Shown here piece by piece: positions 1 through 7,117 of a stretch of DNA of 12,494 bases. Position numbers and translations under genes: made by a program. The DNA lies in contig DASVSC010000202.1 in assembly GCA_036388295.1 (NCBI GenBank), positions 1-12,494 of the forward strand, in the 5' to 3' direction. Within the stretch, counting starts at the first letter, position 1. Each line of letters opens with the position of its first letter. The notes under the pieces are model-generated. The model had not been told where the DNA came from and ran no database searches. It was given only the letters and a program-made list of their open reading frames with translations. Source of the stretch: RYN-431 sp036388295. GTDB taxonomy: Bacteria; Planctomycetota; Phycisphaerae; Tepidisphaerales; Tepidisphaeraceae.

Positions 1-2
1 CG

Positions 3-1361
3 TCGCAGCTGACCTACGTCGGCATCTTCGCGCAGCAGCACCGCGGGCAGGAATCGGCCGGCATCGCCGTGACCAACGGCCGCGATCTCAACGGCCACGC
101 CGGGATGGGCCTGGTCAGCCAGGTGTTTACGCCCCGAATGCTCAACGAAGAACTCGCCGGCCATGGGGCGATCGGGCACGTGCGCTATTCCACGACCGGC
201 TCGTCAAAGCTCTGCAACGCCCAGCCGCTTCTTCGCGAGCACCGATTGGGCCCCGTCGCCATCGCCCACAACGGCAACCTGATCAACGCCCCGCTCCTGC
301 GCAAGCAGTACGAAGCGAAGGGCCACATTTTCCAGAGCACGACGGACACAGAAATCATCGTGCACCTGATGGCCGACCCGCACTACGTGGACAAGCGCGA
401 CCCGCTGGCCTACGTGCTGCGGATGCTGCAGGGCGCGTATTCGCTGCTGTTTCTGTTCCCCGACCGCATCGAGGCCGCTCGCGACCCGTGGGGCGTGCGG
501 CCGTTGTCGCTGGGGAAGCTGCCGGAAGGGCAGTTCGTGGTGGCGAGCGAGACGTGTGCGTTCGACGCGATCGGCGCGGAGTTCGTCCGTGACATCGAGC
601 CGGGCGAGATCGTCACGATCAGCCATGCCGGCGTCAGCAGCCGCCGTTTCGCAGAAGCGTTGCCGCCGGGCGCGCAGTGCGTGTTCGAGCACGTCTATTT
701 CGCCAACCCCGCCAGTCGCGTGTTCGGCAGCAACGTGCAGAAGGTCCGCGAAGCCCTGGGCCGCCAGCTCGCGCGGGAGTCGGCCATCGACGCCGACTGC
801 GTGATCCCCATGCCCGACTCCGGGCGTACGGCGGCGCTCGGCTTCAGTAAGGAATCGGGCATTCCGTTCGTCGAGGCGATCGTGCCCAACCGCTTCGTCG
901 GCCGCACGTTCATCCTGCCGGACCAGGCCGCACGCGACCGGGCGGTGAACCTGAAGCTCAACATCATCAGCGACCTGGTGCGCGACCAGCGGCTGATCGT
1001 CGTCGACGATTCCGTCGTCCGCGGCACCACCACGCGTTCCAAAATGCGAGCGCTTCGCCGGGCGGGGGCTAAAGAGATTCACCTGCGCATCAGCTGCCCG
1101 CCGATCCGGCATCCCTGTTTTTACGGAATCGATTTCGCCTCGCCGGAGCAGTTGATCGCGCACCGCCGTACGGTCGACGAAGTGCGCGACTTTATCGAAG
1201 TCGACAGCCTGGCGTACCTGTCCCTGGACGGCCTGCTGGGGGCCAGCGGCGTGCCGACGGCGGACGCGTGCACGGCGTGTTGGAGCGGCGAATATAAAAT
1301 CCCGATCGACCACGCCGTCAGCAAGCTGGAGTTCGAACGCGACCAGCTGCGCATGTTCTAG
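3..1361 (+). CDS. purF: Amidophosphoribosyltransferase PurF (5' end outside window)
   Basis: Catalyses the first committed step of purine synthesis, making 5-phosphoribosylamine from PRPP and glutamine in the cytoplasm. The frame is open to the left edge and the fragment begins just before the family motif QHRGQESAGIA. About 20-30 N-terminal residues are therefore missing, including the expected catalytic N-terminal Cys. Counting from the first visible codon, the glutaminase domain shows RYSTTGSS (~61), AHNGNL (88-93) and RDPWGVRPL (160-168). The phosphoribosyltransferase domain carries the PRPP loop VVDDSVVRGTT (333-343). Cys226, Cys372, Cys423 and Cys426 (the last pair in CTAC) match the four [4Fe-4S] ligands of Bacillus-type PurF, so an iron-sulphur form is likely. 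The GTG at 69 is only an internal valine. A GC-rich hairpin follows the stop. Confidence 0.96.
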   Translation, partial: SQLTYVGIFAQQHRGQESAGIAVTNGRDLNGHAGMGLVSQVFTPRMLNEELAGHGAIGHVRYSTTGSSKLCNAQPLLREHRLGPVAIAHNGNLINAPLLRKQYEAKGHIFQSTTDTEIIVHLMADPHYVDKRDPLAYVLRMLQGAYSLLFLFPDRIEAARDPWGVRPLSLGKLPEGQFVVASETCAFDAIGAEFVRDIEPGEIVTISHAGVSSRRFAEALPPGAQCVFEHVYFANPASRVFGSNVQKVREALGRQLARESAIDADCVIPMPDSGRTAALGFSKESGIPFVEAIVPNRFVGRTFILPDQAARDRAVNLKLNIISDLVRDQRLIVVDDSVVRGTTTRSKMRALRRAGAKEIHLRISCPPIRHPCFYGIDFASPEQLIAHRRTVDEVRDFIEVDSLAYLSLDGLLGASGVPTADACTACWSGEYKIPIDHAVSKLEFERDQLRMF

Positions 1362-1387
1362 GGCCCGTTCGACGCCCAAATGAGCAT

Positions 1388-1411
1388 GGCCCGCTTCAGC
1401 GGGCCTTGTCT
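1388..1411 (+). terminator. Candidate terminator hairpin after purF
   Basis: GGCCCGC (1388-1394), loop TTCA, GCGGGCC (1399-1405) form a perfect 7-bp GC stem 26 bases after the purF stop. It is followed by TTGTCT, a weak U-tract. The position suits a terminator, but the short U-run makes it imperfect as an intrinsic one. The right arm can instead pair with a distant copy at 1433-1444. Confidence 0.45.
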
Positions 1412-1444
1412 GCGGCTAAACGTCCAACGCGCAGGCCCGCTGAA
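1395..1444. repeat. 12-bp perfect inverted repeat competing with the terminator stem
   Basis: TTCAGCGGGCCT (1395-1406) is the exact reverse complement of AGGCCCGCTGAA (1433-1444), with a 26-base loop. The left arm contains the right half of the 1388-1405 hairpin, so the two structures cannot form together. It may be a strong or bidirectional terminator, or an antiterminator-like switch ahead of the kinase gene. Only the pairing is seen; the role is inferred. Confidence 0.5.
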
Positions 1445-1530
1445 ACAGGTCAGGCCTGAAAGTTTGAGTCGATCGTCAGAACCGATAACCTGATCCCGCG
1501 GCCCGCCAGCCGCCGGACAGCGCCATCCCC

Positions 1531-3882
1531 ATGCGTCGCAAACTGCTCATCAGTCATCTGATCGCTGCGGTGGTTATTACGGCCATGGTGCGGGTGGTCG
1601 TCGAATGGATCGTCCTGCCGCAGTTGCAGGCTATGCCGGGCGGGAACGCCGAGGCCCGGCAGCTTCTGAATGATCTGTCGGTCGTGCTGCTGGTGGTCGC
1701 CCTGATCGTGGCAGCGACCGTTTTCGTCGCGTTCGACACGCTGATCTGGCGGCACGTCACGTCGTTCACGCAACAGCTGCGGTCCGTAGCCGGCGCGGCC
1801 GACCCTTCGGCGCGCGTGGCAACGCAAGGCGGCGGCGACCTGCAACGGCTCGCCCAGCCGGTCAACCGCCTGCTCGGCAACCTGCAGGCCGCGCAGGCGG
1901 ACCTGCAAACGACGGAACGCCGCTTGGCCCTGGCGCTGGAAGCCACCGGGGACGGGCTTTGGGACTATCACGCCGACGCCGGCACGTACTTCTCCCCGTC
2001 TTACTACGACATCCTCGGCTATCCCAGCAGCAGCGATCAGCTGCAGCCGGAGAACTGGCTGAAGATCGTCCACCCCGACGACGAACCGCCGTTGCAGGAA
2101 CTGCTAACGCAGGTCAATCGCAGGCAGACTGGCCTGCTGTCGATGGAGCTGCGCATGCAGACGGCCGAGGGCGCGTGGAAGTGGGTTTGCCTGCGCGGCC
2201 GCGTGATCAGCCGCATGCCGGACGGCCTGCCCAATCGCATGATCGGCACGCTGCAGGACATCACCGATCGCAAGACCGACGAGGAAGAACTTCGCGCCTA
2301 TGCCGCGCGGCTGGTACGGGCGAAAGAAGAATTGGAACGCAGCACTAAGGAACTGGCCGCGAAGACCGCCGAAGCCGAGGCCGCCAAAGCAACGGCGGAA
2401 GAGGCGTCACGCGTGAAAAGCGTGTTCCTGGCAAACATGAGTCATGAGATCCGAACGCCGATGAGCGCGATCATCGGGTTCGCCAACCTGCTGCTCGACG
2501 AGCGCCTGCCCACCGCCGAGCGCACGCGCTGCGTCGAAACCATCGGCCGGCAGGGCCAGCACCTGTTGTCGCTGATCAATAACCTGCTCGACTTGTCGAA
2601 AGTTGACGCCGACAAGATGACAGTCGAATCGATCGAATGCGACCCGGCCCAGATCATGGCCGATGTCGAATCGATGACCGCCGCCCGCGCATTCGATAGG
2701 CAGCTGCCGCTTACGATCAAGGTCGCCAGCGACGTCCCGCGTCGCGTGCGGTCAGACCCGACGCGCCTGCGCCAGGTGCTGCTGAATCTGGTCAGCAACG
2801 CCATCAAGTTCACGCAGACGGGTGGCATCGAGGTCGAACTGACGAAGTGGACCGCGCCCGACGGCGCGGCCGGGCTGCGGTTCACCGTGACCGACACCGG
2901 CATCGGCATGGACGAACAACAGGTGGCCCGGCTATTCGAGCCGTTCAGCCAAGCGGACGTTTCCACCACGCGCAGGTTCGGCGGCACCGGACTGGGCCTG
3001 GCGATCAGCAAGCAGCTGGTCGAAATGATGGGCGGCGCTATCACGGTGCACAGCACGGCGGGCCAAGGTTCACGCTTCGAACTAACCATCACCGCGCCGG
3101 TCTGCGACGCCCATTCGACCCCTTCACGCGCTACGGCAGCGCCCGAGTTGCGGCCGGGCCTGCGTGTGCTGCTGGCGGAGGACGGGGAGGACAACTGCCG
3201 TCTGATTAAGTTCTACCTCAGCCACGGCGGCGTCGAGTGTGAAGTGGCGGAGAACGGGCGCGTCGCAGTCGAACGCGCGCTAGCCGCCGAAGCGGCGGGG
3301 CGGCCGTTCGATCTGGTGCTGATGGACATGCAGATGCCCGAAATGGACGGCTGCGCGGCCACGCTCGCGCTTCGCCGCGCGGGCTTGTCCGTACCGGTGA
3401 TTGCCTTGACCGCGCACGGCACGGAAGAGGCGCGTCGCCAGAGCTTCCGTGCCGGTTGCAGCGAGCACTTGGTCAAGCCGCTCGACCACGCAACCCTGAT
3501 GAGCAGCATTGCCGAACACACGCAGGCTGACGGCAAGTCGAAGCGGTGGACGACCGACAGCACGCTCACCTGCGACCCGCGTTTCATGGAACTGCTGAAC
3601 GCCTACGTGTCCGAACTGCCGGCGCAGGTGACGGAACTGATCGAATTATCGGACGGCTCGGCCTCGCCGGCCCTGCGGCGCTTGCTGCACCAGATCAAAG
3701 GCGCAGGGGGCGGCTACGGTCTGCAGCCGATTTCTGCCGCCGCCACGCGAGCCCAGGCGGCTTTTGACGCAGGTGATGTCAACTTGCTTGGCGATTGTGT
3801 CGATGAATTGGTCAGGCTGATGCGTTCCGTCAGTGGGTACGACCGCGCCCGGGAAGCTCGTTCATGCAACAGCGTGTTTTGA
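1531..3882 (+). CDS. Membrane hybrid sensor histidine kinase (PAS-HisKA-HATPase-REC-HPt)
   Basis: A 783-residue sensor kinase carrying a whole internal phosphorelay. Two membrane helices (about 7-28 and 50-70) enclose only a short external loop, followed by a linker that may be HAMP-like. A PAS_3-type domain (about 131-248) ends in the PAC sequence LQDITDRK, and a charged coiled coil spans about 249-298. The HisKA domain has phospho-acceptor His305 in SHEIRTPM. The ATPase has its N box at Asn423, DTGIGM at 455-460 and GGTGLGL at 484-490. The receiver has acidic residues 550-551, phospho-acceptor Asp599 in LMDMQMPEMDG and Lys649. The HPt domain has His720 in HQIKGAGGG. All catalytic residues appear intact. 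The PAS ligand cannot be told from sequence. The gene overlaps the next by 19 bases. No strong Shine-Dalgarno site precedes the ATG; a weak TTGAGT/TAACCT promoter-like pair lies at 1464-1491. Confidence 0.93.
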   Translation: MRRKLLISHLIAAVVITAMVRVVVEWIVLPQLQAMPGGNAEARQLLNDLSVVLLVVALIVAATVFVAFDTLIWRHVTSFTQQLRSVAGAADPSARVATQGGGDLQRLAQPVNRLLGNLQAAQADLQTTERRLALALEATGDGLWDYHADAGTYFSPSYYDILGYPSSSDQLQPENWLKIVHPDDEPPLQELLTQVNRRQTGLLSMELRMQTAEGAWKWVCLRGRVISRMPDGLPNRMIGTLQDITDRKTDEEELRAYAARLVRAKEELERSTKELAAKTAEAEAAKATAEEASRVKSVFLANMSHEIRTPMSAIIGFANLLLDERLPTAERTRCVETIGRQGQHLLSLINNLLDLSKVDADKMTVESIECDPAQIMADVESMTAARAFDRQLPLTIKVASDVPRRVRSDPTRLRQVLLNLVSNAIKFTQTGGIEVELTKWTAPDGAAGLRFTVTDTGIGMDEQQVARLFEPFSQADVSTTRRFGGTGLGLAISKQLVEMMGGAITVHSTAGQGSRFELTITAPVCDAHSTPSRATAAPELRPGLRVLLAEDGEDNCRLIKFYLSHGGVECEVAENGRVAVERALAAEAAGRPFDLVLMDMQMPEMDGCAATLALRRAGLSVPVIALTAHGTEEARRQSFRAGCSEHLVKPLDHATLMSSIAEHTQADGKSKRWTTDSTLTCDPRFMELLNAYVSELPAQVTELIELSDGSASPALRRLLHQIKGAGGGYGLQPISAAATRAQAAFDAGDVNLLGDCVDELVRLMRSVSGYDRAREARSCNSVF

Positions 3883-4781
3883 TCATCGACGATTCGCCCC
3901 AAATCCACCGCCTGGTGGAGGCGTGGCTTAAGAGTGACATTATCGAAATTGCGTCCGCCTCGACCGGTACGGCCGGCCATCAATTGGCCGTAGCGTGGCA
4001 GCCGGACCTGATCCTGCTCGACGTCGACCTGCCGGACACGAGTGGGTTCGATTTGTGCCGCCAGCTCAAAAGCGACGAAATCTGCTGCAAGATCCCGATC
4101 GTCTTCCTCACCGGTGCCGCCAGCCCTGAAGACCGGGTGGCCGGGTTGAACCTGGGGGCGGTCGATTACATCGTCAAGCCGTTCCATCCTGCCGAGTTTC
4201 AGGCGCGTTGCCGGGCGGCGCTGCGGACGAAATACCTGCTGGACCTGTTGCAGCAACGTGCGCAGATCGACGGGCTTACAGGCCTGCGCAATCGCTCTTT
4301 CCTGGACGAACGCCTGACGACGGAACAGGCCAGCATTCGCCGGCACGCCCGCCCGCTGGCGTGCGTGATGATCGACGTCGACCACTTCAAGGCCGTCAAT
4401 GACCTGTACGGCCACGCCACCGGCGATGAAGTGCTGCGCGCGGTGGCCGACGTGCTGCTGCAGACGACGCGCATCGAAGACGTTGTGGCGCGTTACGGCG
4501 GCGAAGAGTTCACCATCATCACGCCCGGCGTCGACGCCAGCGGCGCGACTGTCGTGGCGGAGCGGGCCCGGCACGCGATCGAAACCATGCAAATCAGTCG
4601 CGGTCCGACCGTGCTGAAGGTCACCTGCAGCTTCGGCATTGCCGAGTACGACCCGCAGCAGCCTGCGAACCTGATCCCGCATGCCGATGCCGCGCTCTAT
4701 GCCGCCAAAGCCAGCGGCCGAAACCGCGTGGAAGTCTTCACGCCCGACATGCTGAACCGCCCGAGCGTGCGTGCGGCCTGA
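3864..4781 (+). CDS. Response regulator with diguanylate cyclase output (REC-GGDEF)
   Basis: A 305-residue PleD/WspR-like regulator predicted to make c-di-GMP from two GTP when phosphorylated. The N-terminal receiver has Asp9 and Asp10, phospho-acceptor Asp53 in LLDVDLPD, Thr83 and Lys105 in VKPF. The GGDEF domain begins around DGLTGLRNR. It has an intact active site GGEEF at 212-216 and an allosteric inhibitory-site motif RIED at 203-206, exactly five residues upstream, as in PleD. It should therefore be an active enzyme with product feedback. The start lies inside the 3' end of the kinase gene (19-base overlap), with a partial Shine-Dalgarno site GGGAAG eight bases upstream. This indicates one transcript and makes it the likely acceptor of phosphate from His720 of the upstream HPt domain. 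That pairing is inferred from gene order. Confidence 0.93.
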   Translation: MQQRVLIIDDSPQIHRLVEAWLKSDIIEIASASTGTAGHQLAVAWQPDLILLDVDLPDTSGFDLCRQLKSDEICCKIPIVFLTGAASPEDRVAGLNLGAVDYIVKPFHPAEFQARCRAALRTKYLLDLLQQRAQIDGLTGLRNRSFLDERLTTEQASIRRHARPLACVMIDVDHFKAVNDLYGHATGDEVLRAVADVLLQTTRIEDVVARYGGEEFTIITPGVDASGATVVAERARHAIETMQISRGPTVLKVTCSFGIAEYDPQQPANLIPHADAALYAAKASGRNRVEVFTPDMLNRPSVRAA

Positions 4782-4824
4782 CACGGGCCGCCGCGAAACG
4801 GCATCCGCTGCCCCGTCGCCCGCG

Positions 4825-4830
4825 TACGAT
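4825..4830 (+). promoter_or_regulatory. Candidate -10 element, leaderless tlpA-like gene
   Basis: TACGAT is followed by six bases (CCCGTG) and then ATG 4837. The spacing equals that at mqnE and ubiX, so transcription would begin at or next to the start codon. There is no clear -35. Taken alone it is weak; support comes from the repeated arrangement. Confidence 0.35.
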
Positions 4831-4836
4831 CCCGTG

Positions 4837-5424
4837 ATGGCTTCCCGTTCCTTCCACTCCGGCGCAACCCGGGCGCTTACGATTTGTGTGAGCGTCGTAG
4901 TGGTCGCCGTGTCGGTGGCCCTGCTGACCCGGCCCCGGCCGCCCGCGTCGTACGGCGCGGGCACGAACGACTATATCGGCCGAATGGCCCCGGATTTCGT
5001 CCTCGCCGACCTCGACGGTAAGCCGTTGTCGCTGGCGTCGCTGAAGGGACGCGTGGTGGTGCTGGATTTGTGGGCCAGCTGGTGCCCGCCGTGCGTGGAG
5101 GAACTGCCCACCAACACGGCCATTGCCGCCGGCTATGTCGATCGTGGCGTCGCCTTTTACGCCGTCAATCTCGGCGAGTCGGCCGACCAGGTCCGGCAAT
5201 TTCTCACGGCCCAGAAGTTGAACCCGCCGGTGCTGCTCGATCCGACCGGCATCACCGGCGAGAAGTACGGGGCCCAGTACATTCCACTGCTCGTCGTGAT
5301 CGACGCCGGCGGCCGGATCGTGGCGCACGGGAATCTATCGCCCGACGAAGTGCACAAGACGTTGCCACAATGGATTGAAAGCGCGCTCAAGAGCGGTCAA
5401 GCTGACGCACGTGGACCCGTCTGA
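4837..5424 (+). CDS. Membrane-anchored TlpA/ResA-like thiol-disulfide oxidoreductase
   Basis: A 195-residue protein with a short basic N-terminus, one membrane helix (about 13-30) and a thioredoxin-fold domain predicted to face outside the cytoplasm. The redox motif is WASWCPPC with Cys83 and Cys86. The fold is supported by APDFVLADLDGK before it and by YIPLLVVID with the expected cis-proline after it. Such proteins reduce or rearrange disulfides in exported proteins, for example apocytochrome c. The partner here is unknown, as no cytochrome genes are visible. The frame stays open to GTG 4771, which would overlap the cyclase gene and add 22 Pro/Ala-rich residues. ATG 4837 is preferred because it places the membrane helix normally and sits just after a possible -10 element. 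The 3' end overlaps the GTPase gene. Confidence 0.87.
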   Translation: MASRSFHSGATRALTICVSVVVVAVSVALLTRPRPPASYGAGTNDYIGRMAPDFVLADLDGKPLSLASLKGRVVVLDLWASWCPPCVEELPTNTAIAAGYVDRGVAFYAVNLGESADQVRQFLTAQKLNPPVLLDPTGITGEKYGAQYIPLLVVIDAGGRIVAHGNLSPDEVHKTLPQWIESALKSGQADARGPV

Positions 5425-7072
5425 CCTGCAACTCATCCGCGAAGTGGCCGACCTCACCGGCGGCAGCCCGCCCGAATGGACCGACAGCAGTGCCCCCACG
5501 CTGCAAACGCGCAACGACGATTCCCTTTACTACATCGGCGTGATCGGCGGCAAAGACGTCGGCAAGAGCAGCCTCGTCAACGCGCTGCTCGGCCGGCCGC
5601 TGGCGGGCGTGTCGGCGCATGGCGAAGGCACACGCCGTGCCCTCGCCTACGCCCACCGCGACGCAGCGGCCGCCGTGCGGACGCTGCTGCAGTCGCAGGT
5701 GCCCGATCAATTCGACGTGATTACCCACACCATCGACGAAGCCCGCGGCCGGGTGCTGCTGGACTTGCCCGACGTCGACAGCGTCTGGGCCGGCCACCTG
5801 GACCTGACGCGTTCGCTGCTGCGGCACATGCTGTTCCCGGTCTGGGTGCAGAGCGTCGAAAAATACGCCGACGCCCAGCCGCTGCAGTTGCTGGCCAAGG
5901 TGGCGGCGGGCAACTCGCCGGAGAATTTCCTGTTCGTCCTGACTAAGGCCGACCTGCTGGCGGCGCGGCACGGCGCGGCGGCGGTCGACGAACTGAAAGC
6001 CGACTACGCAGAGCGGGTCGCCCGGGCGTGCGGCCTGGAGAAGCCGCCGCGCGTGTTCGCCGTCGACGGCCGCGGCACGTCGAACGGGTTCGACCTCGAC
6101 GCCCTGCGCGAAACGGCGCTGGCCGTCCGTAGCGAAAAAAACATCGCCGGCGCGCGCCAACTGGCCCGGCAGCAGCAGTCCAAGACGATGCACCAATGGC
6201 TGATGCAGCAGCGTGTCGACGACCGCCTGGCCGCCGCGCAGCGCCTGCTGAATGAAGCCGAAGCGCTCATCGCCCACCGCGTGACCGAGCCGCTGGTCGA
6301 CCGCGTGACGATCGGCTTGGCCGCCGACGGCGCGGCGCGCGGTGGCTTGGTCGAGCCCGCCGTCCGGTCGCGCCTCAGCTACTGGCCGATCGTTAACGTG
6401 ATCGACGCCGTGCTGGGTCCGGTCGTCAGCGCGTTCCGTGGGCGGGGGCAACCGCTGACCAGCGCCCCGTCCGGCGACACCGACGCCGCCCGGCGCATCC
6501 GCGGCGTTTTCGCCGAGCTCGCGCAGCGCGATCCGCAGTTGTTGTCGCTCTACGCGCAGAACAAGTTGTGGGAAAACGATCCCGCCGACCGCGCGGCCGG
6601 CACGCTGGAACTGCAGCTCGAAGCCGCAGTGGAAAGCCACCGCCGAACCCTCCTAACCACCGCCGGCCGGCCATCGATCTTGATCCGGCTGATCGCCCCG
6701 ATCATCACGCTCGGTGCCGCACTGTGGTTCCCGATCGTCCAACCGGCGCTGGATCTTTACCTGTCCGGCACAGTCACAGAGTTCACCCGCCAGTCCGTCG
6801 TCCTCATCGTCCGCCTGCTCGGCGCGGAATACCTCATCCGCAGCGTCGGGATGCTGGCGATCTATTTCATCGCACTGTGGATGCTGCTGCGCTGGTTCGC
6901 CTATCGCAAAGTGGACCGCGCGCTGCGCCAGAGCACCGACGCCACCCACCCGGCCGCGGCGGTCGTGGCGTGGTCTGCACGGCTGCTCGATCCGCTCCGC
7001 CAACACGTCGCCAAGCTGCAGGCCCTGAGCGACCGAATCGCCGCCGTCGCCACCGGTCGCGCCGCCGCTTAG
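5411..7072 (+). CDS. Membrane-associated dynamin-like/Era-like GTPase of unknown role
   Basis: About 553 residues from GTG 5411; TTG 5375 would add 12. The N-terminal G domain has the P-loop GGKDVGKS (46-53), a conserved Thr in GEGTRRA as the likely G2 residue, LDLPD (117-121) at the G3 position and TKAD (178-181) as G4. The G3 motif is unusual, since the expected DxxG glycine is Asp121. A helical middle region follows (roughly 230-420). The C-terminus has strongly hydrophobic segments at about 421-449 and 478-499, with a possible further one at 455-475, then a basic tail. The G domain should be cytoplasmic with the C-terminus anchored in the membrane, as in bacterial dynamin-like proteins. 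The start overlaps the thioredoxin gene by 14 bases, suggesting coupled expression. Neither start has a clear Shine-Dalgarno site. I cannot assign a cellular function. Confidence 0.8.
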   Translation: MDPSDLQLIREVADLTGGSPPEWTDSSAPTLQTRNDDSLYYIGVIGGKDVGKSSLVNALLGRPLAGVSAHGEGTRRALAYAHRDAAAAVRTLLQSQVPDQFDVITHTIDEARGRVLLDLPDVDSVWAGHLDLTRSLLRHMLFPVWVQSVEKYADAQPLQLLAKVAAGNSPENFLFVLTKADLLAARHGAAAVDELKADYAERVARACGLEKPPRVFAVDGRGTSNGFDLDALRETALAVRSEKNIAGARQLARQQQSKTMHQWLMQQRVDDRLAAAQRLLNEAEALIAHRVTEPLVDRVTIGLAADGAARGGLVEPAVRSRLSYWPIVNVIDAVLGPVVSAFRGRGQPLTSAPSGDTDAARRIRGVFAELAQRDPQLLSLYAQNKLWENDPADRAAGTLELQLEAAVESHRRTLLTTAGRPSILIRLIAPIITLGAALWFPIVQPALDLYLSGTVTEFTRQSVVLIVRLLGAEYLIRSVGMLAIYFIALWMLLRWFAYRKVDRALRQSTDATHPAAAVVAWSARLLDPLRQHVAKLQALSDRIAAVATGRAAA

Positions 7073-7104
7073 AGCCGCAGCCACTTTTGAAACCGGCCCG
7101 CCCC

Positions 7105-7110
7105 TATACT
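7105..7110 (+). promoter_or_regulatory. Candidate -10 element, leaderless CrtI-like gene
   Basis: TATACT ends seven bases before ATG 7118, so a transcript would start at about the A of the ATG. TTGAAA lies at 7087-7092, only 12 bases upstream, too close for a standard -35. ubiX shows the same TTGAAA-12-TATAAT pattern. Confidence 0.5.
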
Positions 7111-7117
7111 GGGAACT

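Noticed and set aside
204..1379. Minus-strand open frame (391 codons) opposite purF
   Set aside because: purF is unmistakable on the + strand; the reverse frame is Arg/Ala/Asp-rich without motifs.
4771..4836. Upstream GTG start for the TlpA-like gene
   Set aside because: It would overlap the cyclase gene and put 22 Pro/Ala-rich residues before the membrane helix; ATG 4837 fits the anchor and the -10-like box.
3714..4964. Minus-strand open frame (416 codons) opposite the REC-GGDEF gene
   Set aside because: Covered by a clear cyclase gene and low-complexity in composition; a codon-bias artefact.
5387..6640. Minus-strand open frame (417 codons) opposite the GTPase gene
   Set aside because: The GTPase has intact P-loop and TKAD motifs on the + strand; the reverse translation is Arg/Gln/Val-rich noise.
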